A stretch of 64,000 nucleotides of DNA from Ferruginibacter albus (GCF_020042285.1 NZ_CP083388.1:2630001-2694000), one strand, 5' to 3'; positions 56,310 to 64,000 are shown, counted from the stretch's first letter. The notes: a model not told the origin generated them from the sequence alone. Numbers and translations are program-made.

Positions 56310-57392
56310 TTAATGATGTAGAGAAAAATAAATCAACATAACTGCCGATACAGTCATTACGATCAGTGTTATAAAACCTAAAATATTTGAAAGCAAACTA
56401 TTGGTATGTCCTTTCATAACTTTTTTATTATTACAAACATGCAAAATAACGGCAATCATTACAGGAGCCGTTACTCCATATAATATAGAAGTATAAACCA
56501 ATGTTTTCATTGGGTTAATTCCCGTAAGATTTATAACTAAGCCAATAGCAAGCGAAATGACAATGGTAATGTAAAAGCCTTTTGCTTCACCAAAATGCTT
56601 GTCTAACCCTTGTTTCCAGTCAAACGTTTCAGCAATTATATAAGAAAGCGATCCTGCTAAAATAGGAATAGCTAAAAATCCTGTTCCCAATACTCCAATT
56701 GCAAAACACACATAAGAAAGTTTTCCAACTACAGGCTCCAATGCTTTGGCTGCCTGGTCAACTGTGCTGATATCTTTAATATTACCATGTAGAACTATAC
56801 CTGTAGTTAAAATAATAAAGAACATTACCAAATTAGAAGCAAACATGCCTGTGTTTACATCAGTTTTTACATCACGCAACATTTGCTTGTCAACAACCAC
56901 AGCTTTTATTTTATGCTTAACGTCTTCAGCTTCCATAGTTGCCTGCCAGAAAAAAAGATATGGAGAAATAGTGGTACCTAATAATGCCACCAGTATCTCT
57001 ATATAATCCTGGTCAAATTTTATTGTCGGTATGAATGTATGCTTTAATACATCCATCCAGTTTACTTTAATAAAAAAGGGCACTATGATATACAGCAATA
57101 CAGAAAGGCAAAGCCATTTTAAAATACCAGCGATCTGTTGGTAAGAGAATTTTATAATTGTTATGGTCAAAACAGTTGTAAACACAATGCTGAAAACAAA
57201 AGAAGGTATTGCAGGTATAAGCAGGTTGCTTACAGCTCCCATTCCTGCAATATCAGAACCTATATTTAAAACGGTAGCCGGAATGCTGAATACTAACATT
57301 AAATACAATATGGCTTTGGGGTAATGATTTCCGGGTCCTAATTTCTTCAAGAAATACTTTATTCCTTTTTCCTTTTTTGATTTCATATGCAT
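56310..57392 (-). CDS. Nramp-family divalent metal transporter, apparently lacking TM1-TM2
   Basis: 360 residues; an alternative start is the ATG at 57386. Family members are normally about 420-450. The start 'YFLKKLGPG' (residues 13-21) is the normal opening just before TM1. It is then followed directly by 'NHYPKAILYLMLVFSIPATV', which in relatives lies after TM2. The intervening ~80 residues, holding the TM1 metal-binding Asp-Pro motif, are missing in frame (junction near base 57329). The remainder looks intact: 'NIGSDIAGMGAV', 'GTTISPYLFFWQATMEAEDV' (the TM6-like region), 'GVLGTGFLAIPILAGSLSYI', 'NLTGINPMK'. Without TM1 transport is doubtful. This could be a recent deletion, an assembly collapse or a repurposed protein. 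Confidence 0.82.
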   Translation of the reverse strand: MHMKSKKEKGIKYFLKKLGPGNHYPKAILYLMLVFSIPATVLNIGSDIAGMGAVSNLLIPAIPSFVFSIVFTTVLTITIIKFSYQQIAGILKWLCLSVLLYIIVPFFIKVNWMDVLKHTFIPTIKFDQDYIEILVALLGTTISPYLFFWQATMEAEDVKHKIKAVVVDKQMLRDVKTDVNTGMFASNLVMFFIILTTGIVLHGNIKDISTVDQAAKALEPVVGKLSYVCFAIGVLGTGFLAIPILAGSLSYIIAETFDWKQGLDKHFGEAKGFYITIVISLAIGLVINLTGINPMKTLVYTSILYGVTAPVMIAVILHVCNNKKVMKGHTNSLLSNILGFITLIVMTVSAVMLIYFSLHH

Positions 57393-57398
57393 CTAATT

Positions 57399-57413
57399 AA
57401 AAGAATTGTGCCA
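57399..57413 (-). promoter_or_regulatory. TGGCACAATT box upstream of Nramp-like gene
   Basis: Gene-strand TGGCACAATTCTTTT lies only about 20 bp before the ATG. The sequence match is strong but the spacing is unusually short. Confidence 0.35.
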
Positions 57414-57447
57414 CTTGGTTTGTAAAAAAGAAAGATAAATTTAAAAA

Positions 57448-57462
57448 TGGCAAATGTTTTGA
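57448..57462 (+). promoter_or_regulatory. TGGCAAA box upstream of DUF6496 gene
   Basis: TGGCAAATGTTTTGA lies about 45 bp before the ATG at 57495. It deviates at position 6 (A instead of C/T). Confidence 0.3.
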
Positions 57463-57494
57463 ATTAATAAAACATAACTATAAAACAATTACCT

Positions 57495-57710
57495 ATGGCA
57501 AAGTATTCTAAAAAAGCAGGCGACAAAGTAGAAAAAGCCATGCATGAAAAAAAGGAAGGTACATTAAAAAGCGGGAAGAGTGGCAAGAAAGTAACCAGTC
57601 GCAAACAGGCAATTGCAATTGGCTTATCGGAAGCCAGGAAAGAAGGAGCAAAGGTTCCTAAGAAATCAAGCAGCAAAAGCAAATCAGCTTCAAAAAAAAA
57701 ATTCCAGTAA
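57495..57710 (+). CDS. DUF6496 small basic protein
   Basis: 71 residues, very Lys-rich. Core pattern 'MAKYSKKAGDKVEKAMHEKK' and 'LKSGKSGKKVTSRKQAIAIG' followed by LSEARKEGAKVPKK is the DUF6496 signature, reminiscent of small nucleic-acid-binding stress proteins. Function unknown. The frame ends after an A10 run (57692-57701) as KKKFQ. With one A fewer it would continue as KKNSSKKPSK, a more natural Lys/Ser tail, so the exact C-terminus is uncertain. An inverted repeat (AATTCCAG/CTGGAATT) overlaps and follows the gene end and may help termination. Confidence 0.82.
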   Translation: MAKYSKKAGDKVEKAMHEKKEGTLKSGKSGKKVTSRKQAIAIGLSEARKEGAKVPKKSSSKSKSASKKKFQ

Positions 57711-57900
57711 AAAACCTTCCAAATAATATTTTTTATAAGGAAGTATCAATTCTGGAATTGTTGGGTGTTTTATTATAACTTAAAAGCAAGACTAAATATC
57801 TTTCTTTTTTATTCCATCATTTGGGGATTATATTGCCCATTAAATAAAAGGAAGTAAAATCTATTTAAAGAAAAAATAGTAGATGTACCTATTTTTGACA

Positions 57901-58665
57901 TTATGCCATAGACAAGGCCGGCTTACTTTTTTTAGGAAGAATATTTTGAATGATATGAGGCTTCTCAATCACAAAATAAAATATGTACATCATAACCTGG
58001 TTTAATAGTGCTCCCAAAATACCTTCGACAGACCCAAGTATTAATGCAGCCCCATAAGCATTTAGTTGACCTATTCCATACATTGGGTTTGAGAAATATT
58101 TATATGGACCTTCTATTTTAAAATCTACGAGAGGGCGTTTAAGAAAAAGATCTTTATAATAGTACGTATCAATACCAATTACGAAAGTAGCTGTTATATT
58201 TACCCATGTGCCGATAATTATTAATATCAGACCAATCAACTCACAAGTATATTTAAGATAAATTACATCAATATTGAAAGAAGGAAAAATGAAGTGTACA
58301 ACCGGAATTATTGACCACTTAGTTGCTTGTGTCAACAATCCAAAACTTAAGCCTCTTTGAAAAAACATTATAGAAGTAAACAATTCATATTTATTCCAGG
58401 CTTTTTCCTCTCCAAATTTAGTAACCAATCTATTTACAAATCCTTTTTTCCCAAAGCCAGTAAACAGAAATATATAGCGAATCGCAAAAAGAATCACAAA
58501 ATAGAAAATTGCTACATTGAAGGAAATATATTGGCTTATCCAAATGTGCGAACCATATCCAATAAAAATTAATAACAATGAATCAATTCTGCTATTTGTC
58601 AATTTATCTATTCTTATACCTGCTGATGCTAATGTTGTAATAAATATCTTTCTTATCAATTTCAT
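57901..58665 (-). CDS. Isoprenylcysteine/phospholipid methyltransferase-like membrane protein
   Basis: 254 residues, about six hydrophobic helices. The C-terminal half carries the ICMT/PEMT-type signature 'FKIEGPYKYFSNPMYGIGQL' followed by NAYGAALILGS, and ends with 'IEKPHIIQNIL'. The 'GPY.Y..NPMY' and 'E.PH' motifs are those that bind S-adenosylmethionine and the membrane substrate in this superfamily. Substrate not predictable: a lipid or an isoprenoid-linked group is likely. Inner membrane. Upstream box TGGCATGATTTTGCT is the only island box with a GC near the expected -12 position (one base short). Confidence 0.82.
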   Translation of the reverse strand: MKLIRKIFITTLASAGIRIDKLTNSRIDSLLLIFIGYGSHIWISQYISFNVAIFYFVILFAIRYIFLFTGFGKKGFVNRLVTKFGEEKAWNKYELFTSIMFFQRGLSFGLLTQATKWSIIPVVHFIFPSFNIDVIYLKYTCELIGLILIIIGTWVNITATFVIGIDTYYYKDLFLKRPLVDFKIEGPYKYFSNPMYGIGQLNAYGAALILGSVEGILGALLNQVMMYIFYFVIEKPHIIQNILPKKSKPALSMA

Positions 58666-59077
58666 TTACTTTTTTTAAATAAAAAAGCAAAATCATGCCA
58701 TTTCCAAATCTTCAAAAAGTAAAAAAAATGAGGTGGAATTTCTACGAGATGCAAAAATCTTTATTCGAAGATGAAAACTATTAAATTAAAAAATCACCTA
58801 GAGATGATTAATAGAAAAATCTTTTGAATATGCTGAATCCATTATCAAAGATCAAATCATTCTTGCCAAGACTTACTTTTTAATATCCTAATAAACCCCG
58901 GTATGGTATTATTCGGGTAAAGATTGCCTCTATTTCATAACAACACATTGTTTTAACTGAATAATTAAGTGGCTTGGTTATTGTCTAAAATATAATAGGT
59001 TTTTCAAGGGGATTAAAAAGAAGCGGGGTGTACTAAAATGCATTCCGTTATTTATCTAAGACAAACCCTAGAATCAA
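58666..59077. other. Intergenic region after the stress island
   Basis: 412 bp. It contains the box at 58686-58700 and a 29-codon frame (58695-58784, MPFPNLQKVKKM... ending FEDENY) that I cannot support as a gene. No RNA gene, terminator or repeat was seen in the remainder. Confidence 0.4.
58686..58700 (-). promoter_or_regulatory. TGGCATGATTTTGCT element, sigma-54-like
   Basis: Gene-strand TGGCATGATTTTGCT lies about 33 bp before the ATG at 58665. It has both GG and GC, as in sigma-54 promoters, but the spacing is nine rather than ten bases. Confidence 0.4.
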
Positions 59078-59083
59078 ATGATA

Positions 59084-59305
59084 ATGGAAAAGATAATTAT
59101 TGAATTTCAGGGTAAGAAAATAGAAGTTGAATCTTTATCTTCTGGGAATAAAATTACTTATAAGGTCAATTTTCACGATAGACCGAGTCTTACCATATTA
59201 AGGCATGTCGATAGCCATAATAATCCTGATTGGATATCTATACCTGAAGGAAATGATTTATTAGCACAAGAGTTAGGAGATCTAATAGAGAATGAAATGA
59301 AGTAG
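59084..59305 (+). CDS. Hypothetical 73-aa protein
   Basis: Not recognised. From the ATG at 59084 (in-frame alternative 59078): 'KIIIEFQGKKIEVESLSSGN' then 'RPSLTILRHVDSHNNPDWIS' and a helical acidic end (LLAQELGDLIENEMK). Looks like a small soluble beta-alpha protein. No signal or membrane segment. Stands alone. Confidence 0.65.
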   Translation: MEKIIIEFQGKKIEVESLSSGNKITYKVNFHDRPSLTILRHVDSHNNPDWISIPEGNDLLAQELGDLIENEMK

Positions 59306-59352
59306 GTATTTTGTATTTAAGCTGAGCCTTACTTATTCTCGCTAATCCGTTC

Positions 59353-59640
59353 TTAATTTTCTTTTTTACTAAGTAATGTTTGAATTTCTGAAACATCAAT
59401 TATTCTCGTTTCGGTTATACCATTTTCAATTTTCTTCAACATAATAGAATTATGTAGTTTACTAATAATTTCCCATGTAGAAGTATGTATGCTTGGATAC
59501 CTATCAGCACACGATACAGTATCTCCTATATCTAACTGAACACTTTTATATATCATTGTGAAATATAATTTAGTACTAAAAAACAGCATCCTTACGATGC
59601 CGTTTTCAGGAGAATAATTTCTTTTATACCCAATGGGCAT
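59353..59640 (-). CDS. Hypothetical 95-aa protein overlapping a small membrane-protein gene
   Basis: From the ATG at 59640 (MPIGYKRNYSPENGIVRM). Not recognised. The C-terminal half ('EIISKLHNSIMLKKIENGIT', 'RIIDVSEIQTLLSKKEN') looks like coding, soluble sequence. The start lies inside the end of the 44-aa gene at 59624-59758 in a different frame, overlapping by 17 bp, which suggests translational coupling. Moderate evidence only. Confidence 0.45.
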   Translation of the reverse strand: MPIGYKRNYSPENGIVRMLFFSTKLYFTMIYKSVQLDIGDTVSCADRYPSIHTSTWEIISKLHNSIMLKKIENGITETRIIDVSEIQTLLSKKEN

Positions 59641-59758
59641 AAACAATCAAACCACTCAATGCGGCAAGGAGAGACAACACTATAATACCGATCAAACTTA
59701 CCGTTGATTTAGTGTCATAAATGGATACCGCATAAACTCTATCATTTTGTATTTGCAT
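59624..59758 (-). CDS. Small single-helix membrane protein, 44 aa
   Basis: ATG at 59758, stop TAA ending at 59624. Sequence begins MQIQNDRVYAVSIYDTKSTV and continues into one hydrophobic helix, SLIGIIVLSLLAALSGLIVY, ending AHWV. A polar ~20-residue N-terminus and one transmembrane segment suggest a real small membrane protein. Family not recognised. It overlaps the next gene on the same strand. Confidence 0.5.
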   Translation of the reverse strand: MQIQNDRVYAVSIYDTKSTVSLIGIIVLSLLAALSGLIVYAHWV

Positions 59759-59915
59759 TCCTGTAAGGTACGCTTATTAAAAGCGGAATGCTTTTTTATT
59801 TATATGAAAGGATCATAGTTGTTTTTTAAGACAAGAAAAGCCTATATAGGAATACGAGGCTTTTAATACTATTGGTTTGGCAATGTAATTGCTATACAAA
59901 GCAAAATTGGCTGCG

Positions 59916-62084
59916 ATGAAATATAAGCTACTGCTTTTTACAACGTTTGCTTTAACGCATGTTTATTGCATTTCTCAAGTAAGAGTTTCAGTTATTGGAG
60001 CAAGTGTGGCAGCGGGCTATGGAATACCTGGACCAGCCAGTTACCCAAGCCAGATGTCAGTAATACTCGGAAGCAACTGGAATATAGGCAACTTTGGAGT
60101 CAGTGGTGCTACCATGCTGAAAGAAGCCGACGATCCTTATATCAATTCCTCTAATTATACAGGCGCTCAAAATTTTAGCCCTAATATTGTGACAATTGAA
60201 CTCGGTTCTAACGATGCAAAAGATTATAACTGGGTGCATAAAGATTCTTTTGTAACGGACTACACTCGTTTTATTAATGTTTTTAAAGCACTTCCCTCCC
60301 ATCCCGTAATTTATATCTGTTTGCCTATTCCTGCTTTCACACATAATTTTTCTATTAATGACAGCATCATCACCAATGGTGTAATACCATTGGTAAAAAC
60401 AATAGCCGCTGATAATAATGTTAAGCTGATTGATCTGAATACGCCTTTACAAGGACATCCCGACTGGTATCAATCTGATGGCATTCATCCTAATGAAACT
60501 GGAGCATTGGTGCTGGCGCAAGTAATAGCGCGTGCAATTGCAGCACCCACTAATTTATTGCTAAGTGTACCTACTATTCATCAAATTGATCTTAGCTGGA
60601 CAGATAATACTAATGAAACCGGATTTACTATTGAGAGATCTGTTGATAGTATAACATGGAATACATTAATCTCTCTCCCTGCCAACACTACTACTTACAG
60701 TGATATGGGAATTACAGCTTCTACTAAATATTATTATCGTGTTTATGCTACCATTTCTGTTGGCAATACCGTAAACTCAGACATTGCAAGTACCAGCACA
60801 ACAGTTGTCAATACTTTAATACCTATTATTAATAGTACAGATACTGCCAGCGGCACTATGGGCCAATCTTTTAATTATGCGATTACAGCTTCGAATAACC
60901 CTACCAGCTATACAGCAACCAATCTTCCTGATGGATTAACTATAAATACTTCTACCGGTATAATTAGCGGTACAATAGCAATTTCTCCAAATTCAGGCAG
61001 CAATAGTATCGTTACTATTACCGCTACAAATACAAATGGTACGGGCACAAAAATCCTTACTCTTTCTGTTAAAGCTATTGCCAGTCCTTTTAATGGTACG
61101 GCTGCTACAATACCGGGAAAGATTGAAGCAGAGAATTATGATTATGGTGGCGAAGGTATAGCCTATCATGATACAGAACCCTCAAATACATTAGGACAAT
61201 ATCGGACTGCAGAAGGTGTGGATATTGAAAATTGCACAGATGTAGGCGGCGGTTACAGCATTGGACAAATACAAGCAAACGAATGGACTCAATATACAGT
61301 AAATGTAATTACTGCCGGAACATATACCTTACAATTGCGTGTTGCTTCTATTAATTCAGGAGAAACCTTCCATTTGGAAATGGATGGCATAAATATATCC
61401 GGCACATTAGCGGTACCGAATACAGGAGGTTGGCAAACATGGCAAACGGTAAGTGCAAGTATTAATTTACCTACAACCGGCTTAAAAAAATTACGAATTA
61501 TAATGGGTACCGGTGGATTCAATATTAATTCGGTCAATTTTATTTATACCGGTCCAATCCTTCCTTTAAATCTAACCTCGTTCAATGCAATTTATAAAGA
61601 TTGTAATACAATAGCTTTTAATTGGCAGGTAGCCGATGAAAGCCCCGGTACCTATTATCAGTTAGAGTCTTCTACTATAAAAAATAACTTTGCTATAATA
61701 GCTACAATTTTACCAAAAGGTGCATCTGCTTATCAATATATATATCATGCGACTGCAGGTATGTCCTATTTTTTTAGATTAAAAATCATAAATAAAGAAG
61801 GTGAGATAATTTATAGTCCTGTTATAGCTATGCATAATAGTAATTGCAGTGCAAATAATATTACTGTCGTTAACTTGTCTAATAATTATTTACAAGTAAA
61901 TAATCTCGATGGAAATACAAATCATATTATTTTATACTCAGTTGACGGGCTTGAACTTTCTAATACTATTATCAACAGTACTAGTGCTACTATCAGTATT
62001 GATCGTTTTAGCCGCGGAATCTATTGGTTAAAAATTATAAGCAAGGATAATAATATTTTAAAAACCGCCAAGGTCGTTCTGTAG
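59916..62084 (+). CDS. Secreted SGNH/GDSL-type hydrolase with FN3, CBM6 and T9SS type A domains
   Basis: 722 residues from the ATG at 59916; the frame to 59889 opens with TTG. Signal peptide (MKYKLLLFTTFALTHVYCIS). SGNH hydrolase domain (~20-215): block I 'VSVIGASVAAGYG', where the usual GDS reads GAS with the Ser kept; 'FGVSGATM' (block II); 'IELGSNDAKDY' (block III, GxND); 'DGIHPNETGA' (block V, Asp/His). Then FN3 (~220-305), putative-Ig domain (~310-395, 'LPDGLTINTSTGIISG'), CBM6 (~405-555, 'IPGKIEAENYDYGGEG', 'EWTQYTVNV'), and a degenerate T9SS type A C-terminus (final ~80). Likely an extracellular carbohydrate esterase. Not next to SusC/D genes, so its glycan target is unknown. Confidence 0.87.
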   Translation: MKYKLLLFTTFALTHVYCISQVRVSVIGASVAAGYGIPGPASYPSQMSVILGSNWNIGNFGVSGATMLKEADDPYINSSNYTGAQNFSPNIVTIELGSNDAKDYNWVHKDSFVTDYTRFINVFKALPSHPVIYICLPIPAFTHNFSINDSIITNGVIPLVKTIAADNNVKLIDLNTPLQGHPDWYQSDGIHPNETGALVLAQVIARAIAAPTNLLLSVPTIHQIDLSWTDNTNETGFTIERSVDSITWNTLISLPANTTTYSDMGITASTKYYYRVYATISVGNTVNSDIASTSTTVVNTLIPIINSTDTASGTMGQSFNYAITASNNPTSYTATNLPDGLTINTSTGIISGTIAISPNSGSNSIVTITATNTNGTGTKILTLSVKAIASPFNGTAATIPGKIEAENYDYGGEGIAYHDTEPSNTLGQYRTAEGVDIENCTDVGGGYSIGQIQANEWTQYTVNVITAGTYTLQLRVASINSGETFHLEMDGINISGTLAVPNTGGWQTWQTVSASINLPTTGLKKLRIIMGTGGFNINSVNFIYTGPILPLNLTSFNAIYKDCNTIAFNWQVADESPGTYYQLESSTIKNNFAIIATILPKGASAYQYIYHATAGMSYFFRLKIINKEGEIIYSPVIAMHNSNCSANNITVVNLSNNYLQVNNLDGNTNHIILYSVDGLELSNTIINSTSATISIDRFSRGIYWLKIISKDNNILKTAKVVL

Positions 62085-62208
62085 TATAGCTATAAAAAAT
62101 CTGTACTATGTAAATAATAATTAAGTTAGTTAAAACCCATCCACATTATTACGTATAAATCGCTTTTTTAAAAATTGTAGTTATTATCCAATATTAATGT
62201 AATCATCC

Positions 62209-62613
62209 TTAAAAAAACTCCCATAAGCGTAGTTGTCCTCTTGCAGGAATTTTATTTTCAAACTCCACAGGATCAGATAATACCCATCCAAAGCGGTTTC
62301 CTTTATAGTCTCCAAATGCCTTTTCTTCTAAGGTTAGTAAATTCATGACATCATCTGTTAGTGAAAAGTCTTCAACTCTAAGAATCTTTTCCAGCGTGAC
62401 TTGACCGATAATGAATCCAAAAGGCAATGTGTTAAAGTCTTTAATATATCTTGTAAAGGGAGCCTGATTTGCAAAAACACTTCCTCTCTTACTTTGGCTC
62501 GCATGAATTAGCAGGGTTCCTCTGTAATCAGTAGCCCATGATCTGGTTTCTATTTTTTTAACACCTATCATTACAAGACTTGCCCAAGGTTGCAAAAGAG
62601 ATAAAGCTTTCAT
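62209..62613 (-). CDS. ASCH domain-containing protein
   Basis: 134 residues from the ATG at 62613. An upstream frame to 62652 is not supported by similarity. ASCH fold signature: 'MKALSLLQPWASLVMIGVKK' at the start, 'IETRSWATDYRGTLLIHAS' (the conserved G/K-x-x-E-x-R region), 'FGFIIGQVTLEKIL' and 'ARGQLRLWEF' at the end. ASCH domains bind RNA or modified nucleosides; a role here is not known. Cytoplasmic. Isolated gene. Confidence 0.88.
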   Translation of the reverse strand: MKALSLLQPWASLVMIGVKKIETRSWATDYRGTLLIHASQSKRGSVFANQAPFTRYIKDFNTLPFGFIIGQVTLEKILRVEDFSLTDDVMNLLTLEEKAFGDYKGNRFGWVLSDPVEFENKIPARGQLRLWEFF

Positions 62614-62904
62614 GTTTACAAATAACGTAAATAAATTTTTTTCATCGCTCAAAAACTGACCTAGAAGTAGAGGATTCTTACTTTTAGTTCTTACACAGTT
62701 TCATTACCCCCATTTGTCATGGCTAATAATACATGTCTGGAAAATCACATTAAGTGAATCAAATAGGTGGTCAACATAATTAACGACCGTTAACAGCAGA
62801 AAATCTACATATAGAGTATAGGATAATAAAAATCAAATAAGGATATTAGGGCAATTATCTGCTTACGAAGACTATGCGTCTAATCGTCTAAAAATAAGTG
62901 TTTT

Positions 62905-63423
62905 TCATTTCCCTATTTTGTAAAGCAATTCCTGAAATGCCTGGTTAAACCAGACAGTGTAATACGATGGATTGTCTTTTAAATCTTTTAAGACTTTATC
63001 TGTATGAAGCCACTTATAATTTTGTACTTCATTTATATTTATTATCGGATTTTGGTTGCAATAGCCAATAAAAACATAATCCAATTCATGCTCTGTTAAA
63101 TTATTTTCAACCTTCGCTTTATAAATAAAAGAATAGACCAATTGCAAATTACATTCTAAACCCATTTCATAATACAATCGCTCCTTTGCACTTAAGCAAA
63201 CATCTTCTTCCCATTGTGGATGCGAACAGCAGGTATTTGTCCATAATCCCGCTCCGTGGTACTTGTTGCCTGACCGCTGTTGTAAAAGAAGTTCTTCTTT
63301 ATCATTAAATATAAATACAGAAAATGCTCTGTGAAGTTGGCCTTGCTCATGTGCAGTCAATTTTTCCATTATGCCTAGTGCATTATCATTCTTATCAACC
63401 AGTACAACATTATCTCTGTTCAT
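62905..63423 (-). CDS. idi: Isopentenyl-diphosphate delta-isomerase (type 1, Nudix)
   Basis: 172 residues, close to the bacterial type 1 length. It interconverts IPP and DMAPP for isoprenoid synthesis, using a divalent metal. Visible: 'HRAFSVFIFNDKEELLLQQR' (Nudix core strand), the catalytic Cys in 'LWTNTCCSHPQWEED', the Nudix-helix-like 'AKERLYYEMGLEC', and the catalytic Glu region 'LTEHELDYVFIGYC'. Cytoplasmic. It lies 21 bp downstream of the photolyase gene on the same strand. In Bacteroidota idi and photolyase genes often sit in carotenoid clusters, so crt genes may be found just outside the right edge; this is inferred. Confidence 0.95.
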   Translation of the reverse strand: MNRDNVVLVDKNDNALGIMEKLTAHEQGQLHRAFSVFIFNDKEELLLQQRSGNKYHGAGLWTNTCCSHPQWEEDVCLSAKERLYYEMGLECNLQLVYSFIYKAKVENNLTEHELDYVFIGYCNQNPIININEVQNYKWLHTDKVLKDLKDNPSYYTVWFNQAFQELLYKIGK

Positions 63424-63444
63424 ATCGCTTCAATTAAAAATTTA

Positions 63445-64000
63445 TCAATTGTTTTCTTTCACTGCTTCAGCATATACTTGCAAAGCCCTGTTTCTTGCAA
63501 AACTGTGCTCAACCATTGGTTGTGGATAAGCATCTGTGCCAAATTCGGGAAGCCATTTTTTGATGTACACTAATTTTTTATCGAATTTTTCAGTTTGAAC
63601 AGTTGGATTAAACACTCTGAAATAAGGTGCAGCATCACAGCCTGATCCTGCTGCCCATTGCCAGTTTCCATTGTTGGCAGACAAATCGTAATCATTCAGC
63701 TTTTGAGCAAAGTAGGCTTCTCCCCAACGCCAATCTATCAGTAAATGTTTGCATAAAAAACTTGCCACAATCATCCTTACCCGATTGTGCATATATCCTG
63801 TTTCGTTCAATTGTCTCATTCCTGCATCCACAATTGGGTAGCCTGTTTTTCCCTTACACCATCGTTCAAATTCCTGTTCATTATTTCGCCATTTGATATG
63901 GTCGTAATTAGATTTAAAAGATTGATGAACCACTTTTGGAAAATGATATAGGATCTGCATAAAAAATTCCCGCCAAATCAATTCATTCAACCATGTTTGA
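63445..64000 (-). CDS. phr: Deoxyribodipyrimidine photolyase, C-terminal part (truncated by window edge)
   Basis: The frame is open to base 64000, so the N-terminal antenna domain is outside the window; about 185 residues are visible. The FAD-binding/catalytic region shows '[19 protein letters not shown]', '[20 protein letters not shown]', '[21 protein letters not shown]' (read as adjacent motifs), and '[20 protein letters not shown]', the photolyase signature. It repairs UV-induced cyclobutane pyrimidine dimers with light. Ends 21 bp before idi, same strand, probably co-transcribed. Confidence 0.93.
   Translation of the reverse strand, partial: QTWLNELIWREFFMQILYHFPKVVHQSFKSNYDHIKWRNNEQEFERWCKGKTGYPIVDAGMRQLNETGYMHNRVRMIVASFLCKHLLIDWRWGEAYFAQKLNDYDLSANNGNWQWAAGSGCDAAPYFRVFNPTVQTEKFDKKLVYIKKWLPEFGTDAYPQPMVEHSFARNRALQVYAEAVKENN

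Noticed and set aside
47594..58700. Calling the island boxes sigma-54 promoters outright
   Set aside because: The GGCA(C/T) half fits, but the -12 GC is absent in nearly all copies, and two boxes lie too close to the start codon. Kept as an unassigned motif.
58695..58784. 29-codon frame MPFPNLQKVKKM...
   Set aside because: Too short, overlaps the promoter box of the opposite gene, and has no supporting similarity or start context.
1..64000. tRNA, rRNA, riboswitch or insertion sequence
   Set aside because: Intergenic regions were read for T-loop-like motifs, conserved RNA cores and transposase frames. None was convincing, though weak or divergent RNAs could be missed by eye.

Overview
The window looks like a chromosome segment from a Bacteroidota bacterium, most likely Chitinophagaceae or a close relative. 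This is inferred from protein content, not from any marker gene. The evidence is low-GC DNA, a SusC/SusD glycan-uptake operon with a TPR/DUF6377 regulator, five proteins with type IX secretion (T9SS) C-terminal sorting domains, PorP/SprF proteins, lipoproteins with a Bacteroidota-style lipobox, and few recognisable Shine-Dalgarno sites. No rRNA, tRNA, CRISPR array, transposase or phage gene was seen.

Region 1 (1-26.8 kb, all minus strand) encodes giant surface proteins. Two modules each pair a T9SS type B (CHU_C) adhesin with a PorP/SprF partner directly downstream: the 1608-aa adhesin at 21976-26802 with PorP at 21007-21927, and the 1726-aa SprB-repeat/Ig adhesin at 15557-20737 with PorP at 14478-15533. 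They are followed by a ~3560-aa type A cargo protein (3353-14041) carrying near-identical 97-aa tandem repeats, and by a further paralogue that runs off the left edge. Three of the four giants share an N-terminal beta-helix-like region. Three of the four carry a CBM9-like domain.

Region 2 (27.2-42.4 kb) is a polysaccharide utilisation locus. The operon is SusC, SusD, a GH71/99-like lipoprotein, GH97, and an IPT/LamG lipoprotein, ending at a strong hairpin terminator. A membrane-anchored TPR/DUF6377 regulator lies upstream. A second, secreted GH71/99-like enzyme with Calx-beta, CBM9-like and T9SS domains is divergent from the regulator. The enzymes suggest an alpha-linked glycan (fungal alpha-1,3-glucan or glucosylated mannan), but the substrate is inferred.

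Region 3 (42.5-51.1 kb) is mixed housekeeping: an EamA transporter, a Crp/Fnr regulator, an OmpA/TSP3 porin, a DUF72 protein, small unknowns, and an ATP-dependent DNA ligase translationally coupled to its MBL-fold exonuclease.

Region 4 (51.5-58.7 kb) is a stress and envelope island: DUF1328, YtxH, DUF892 (YciF-like), a Fet4-like permease with an apparent frameshift, DUF2252, an L,D-transpeptidase, an Nramp-like transporter apparently lacking its first two membrane helices, DUF6496, and an isoprenylcysteine/phospholipid-methyltransferase-like protein. Most transcription units here carry a (T/A)GGCA(C/T)-type box shortly upstream, suggesting a shared regulon.

Region 5 (59-64 kb) holds small unknown genes (including an overlooked 44-aa membrane protein), a secreted SGNH hydrolase with CBM6 and a T9SS tail, an ASCH protein, IPP isomerase, and the C-terminal part of a DNA photolyase cut by the right edge.
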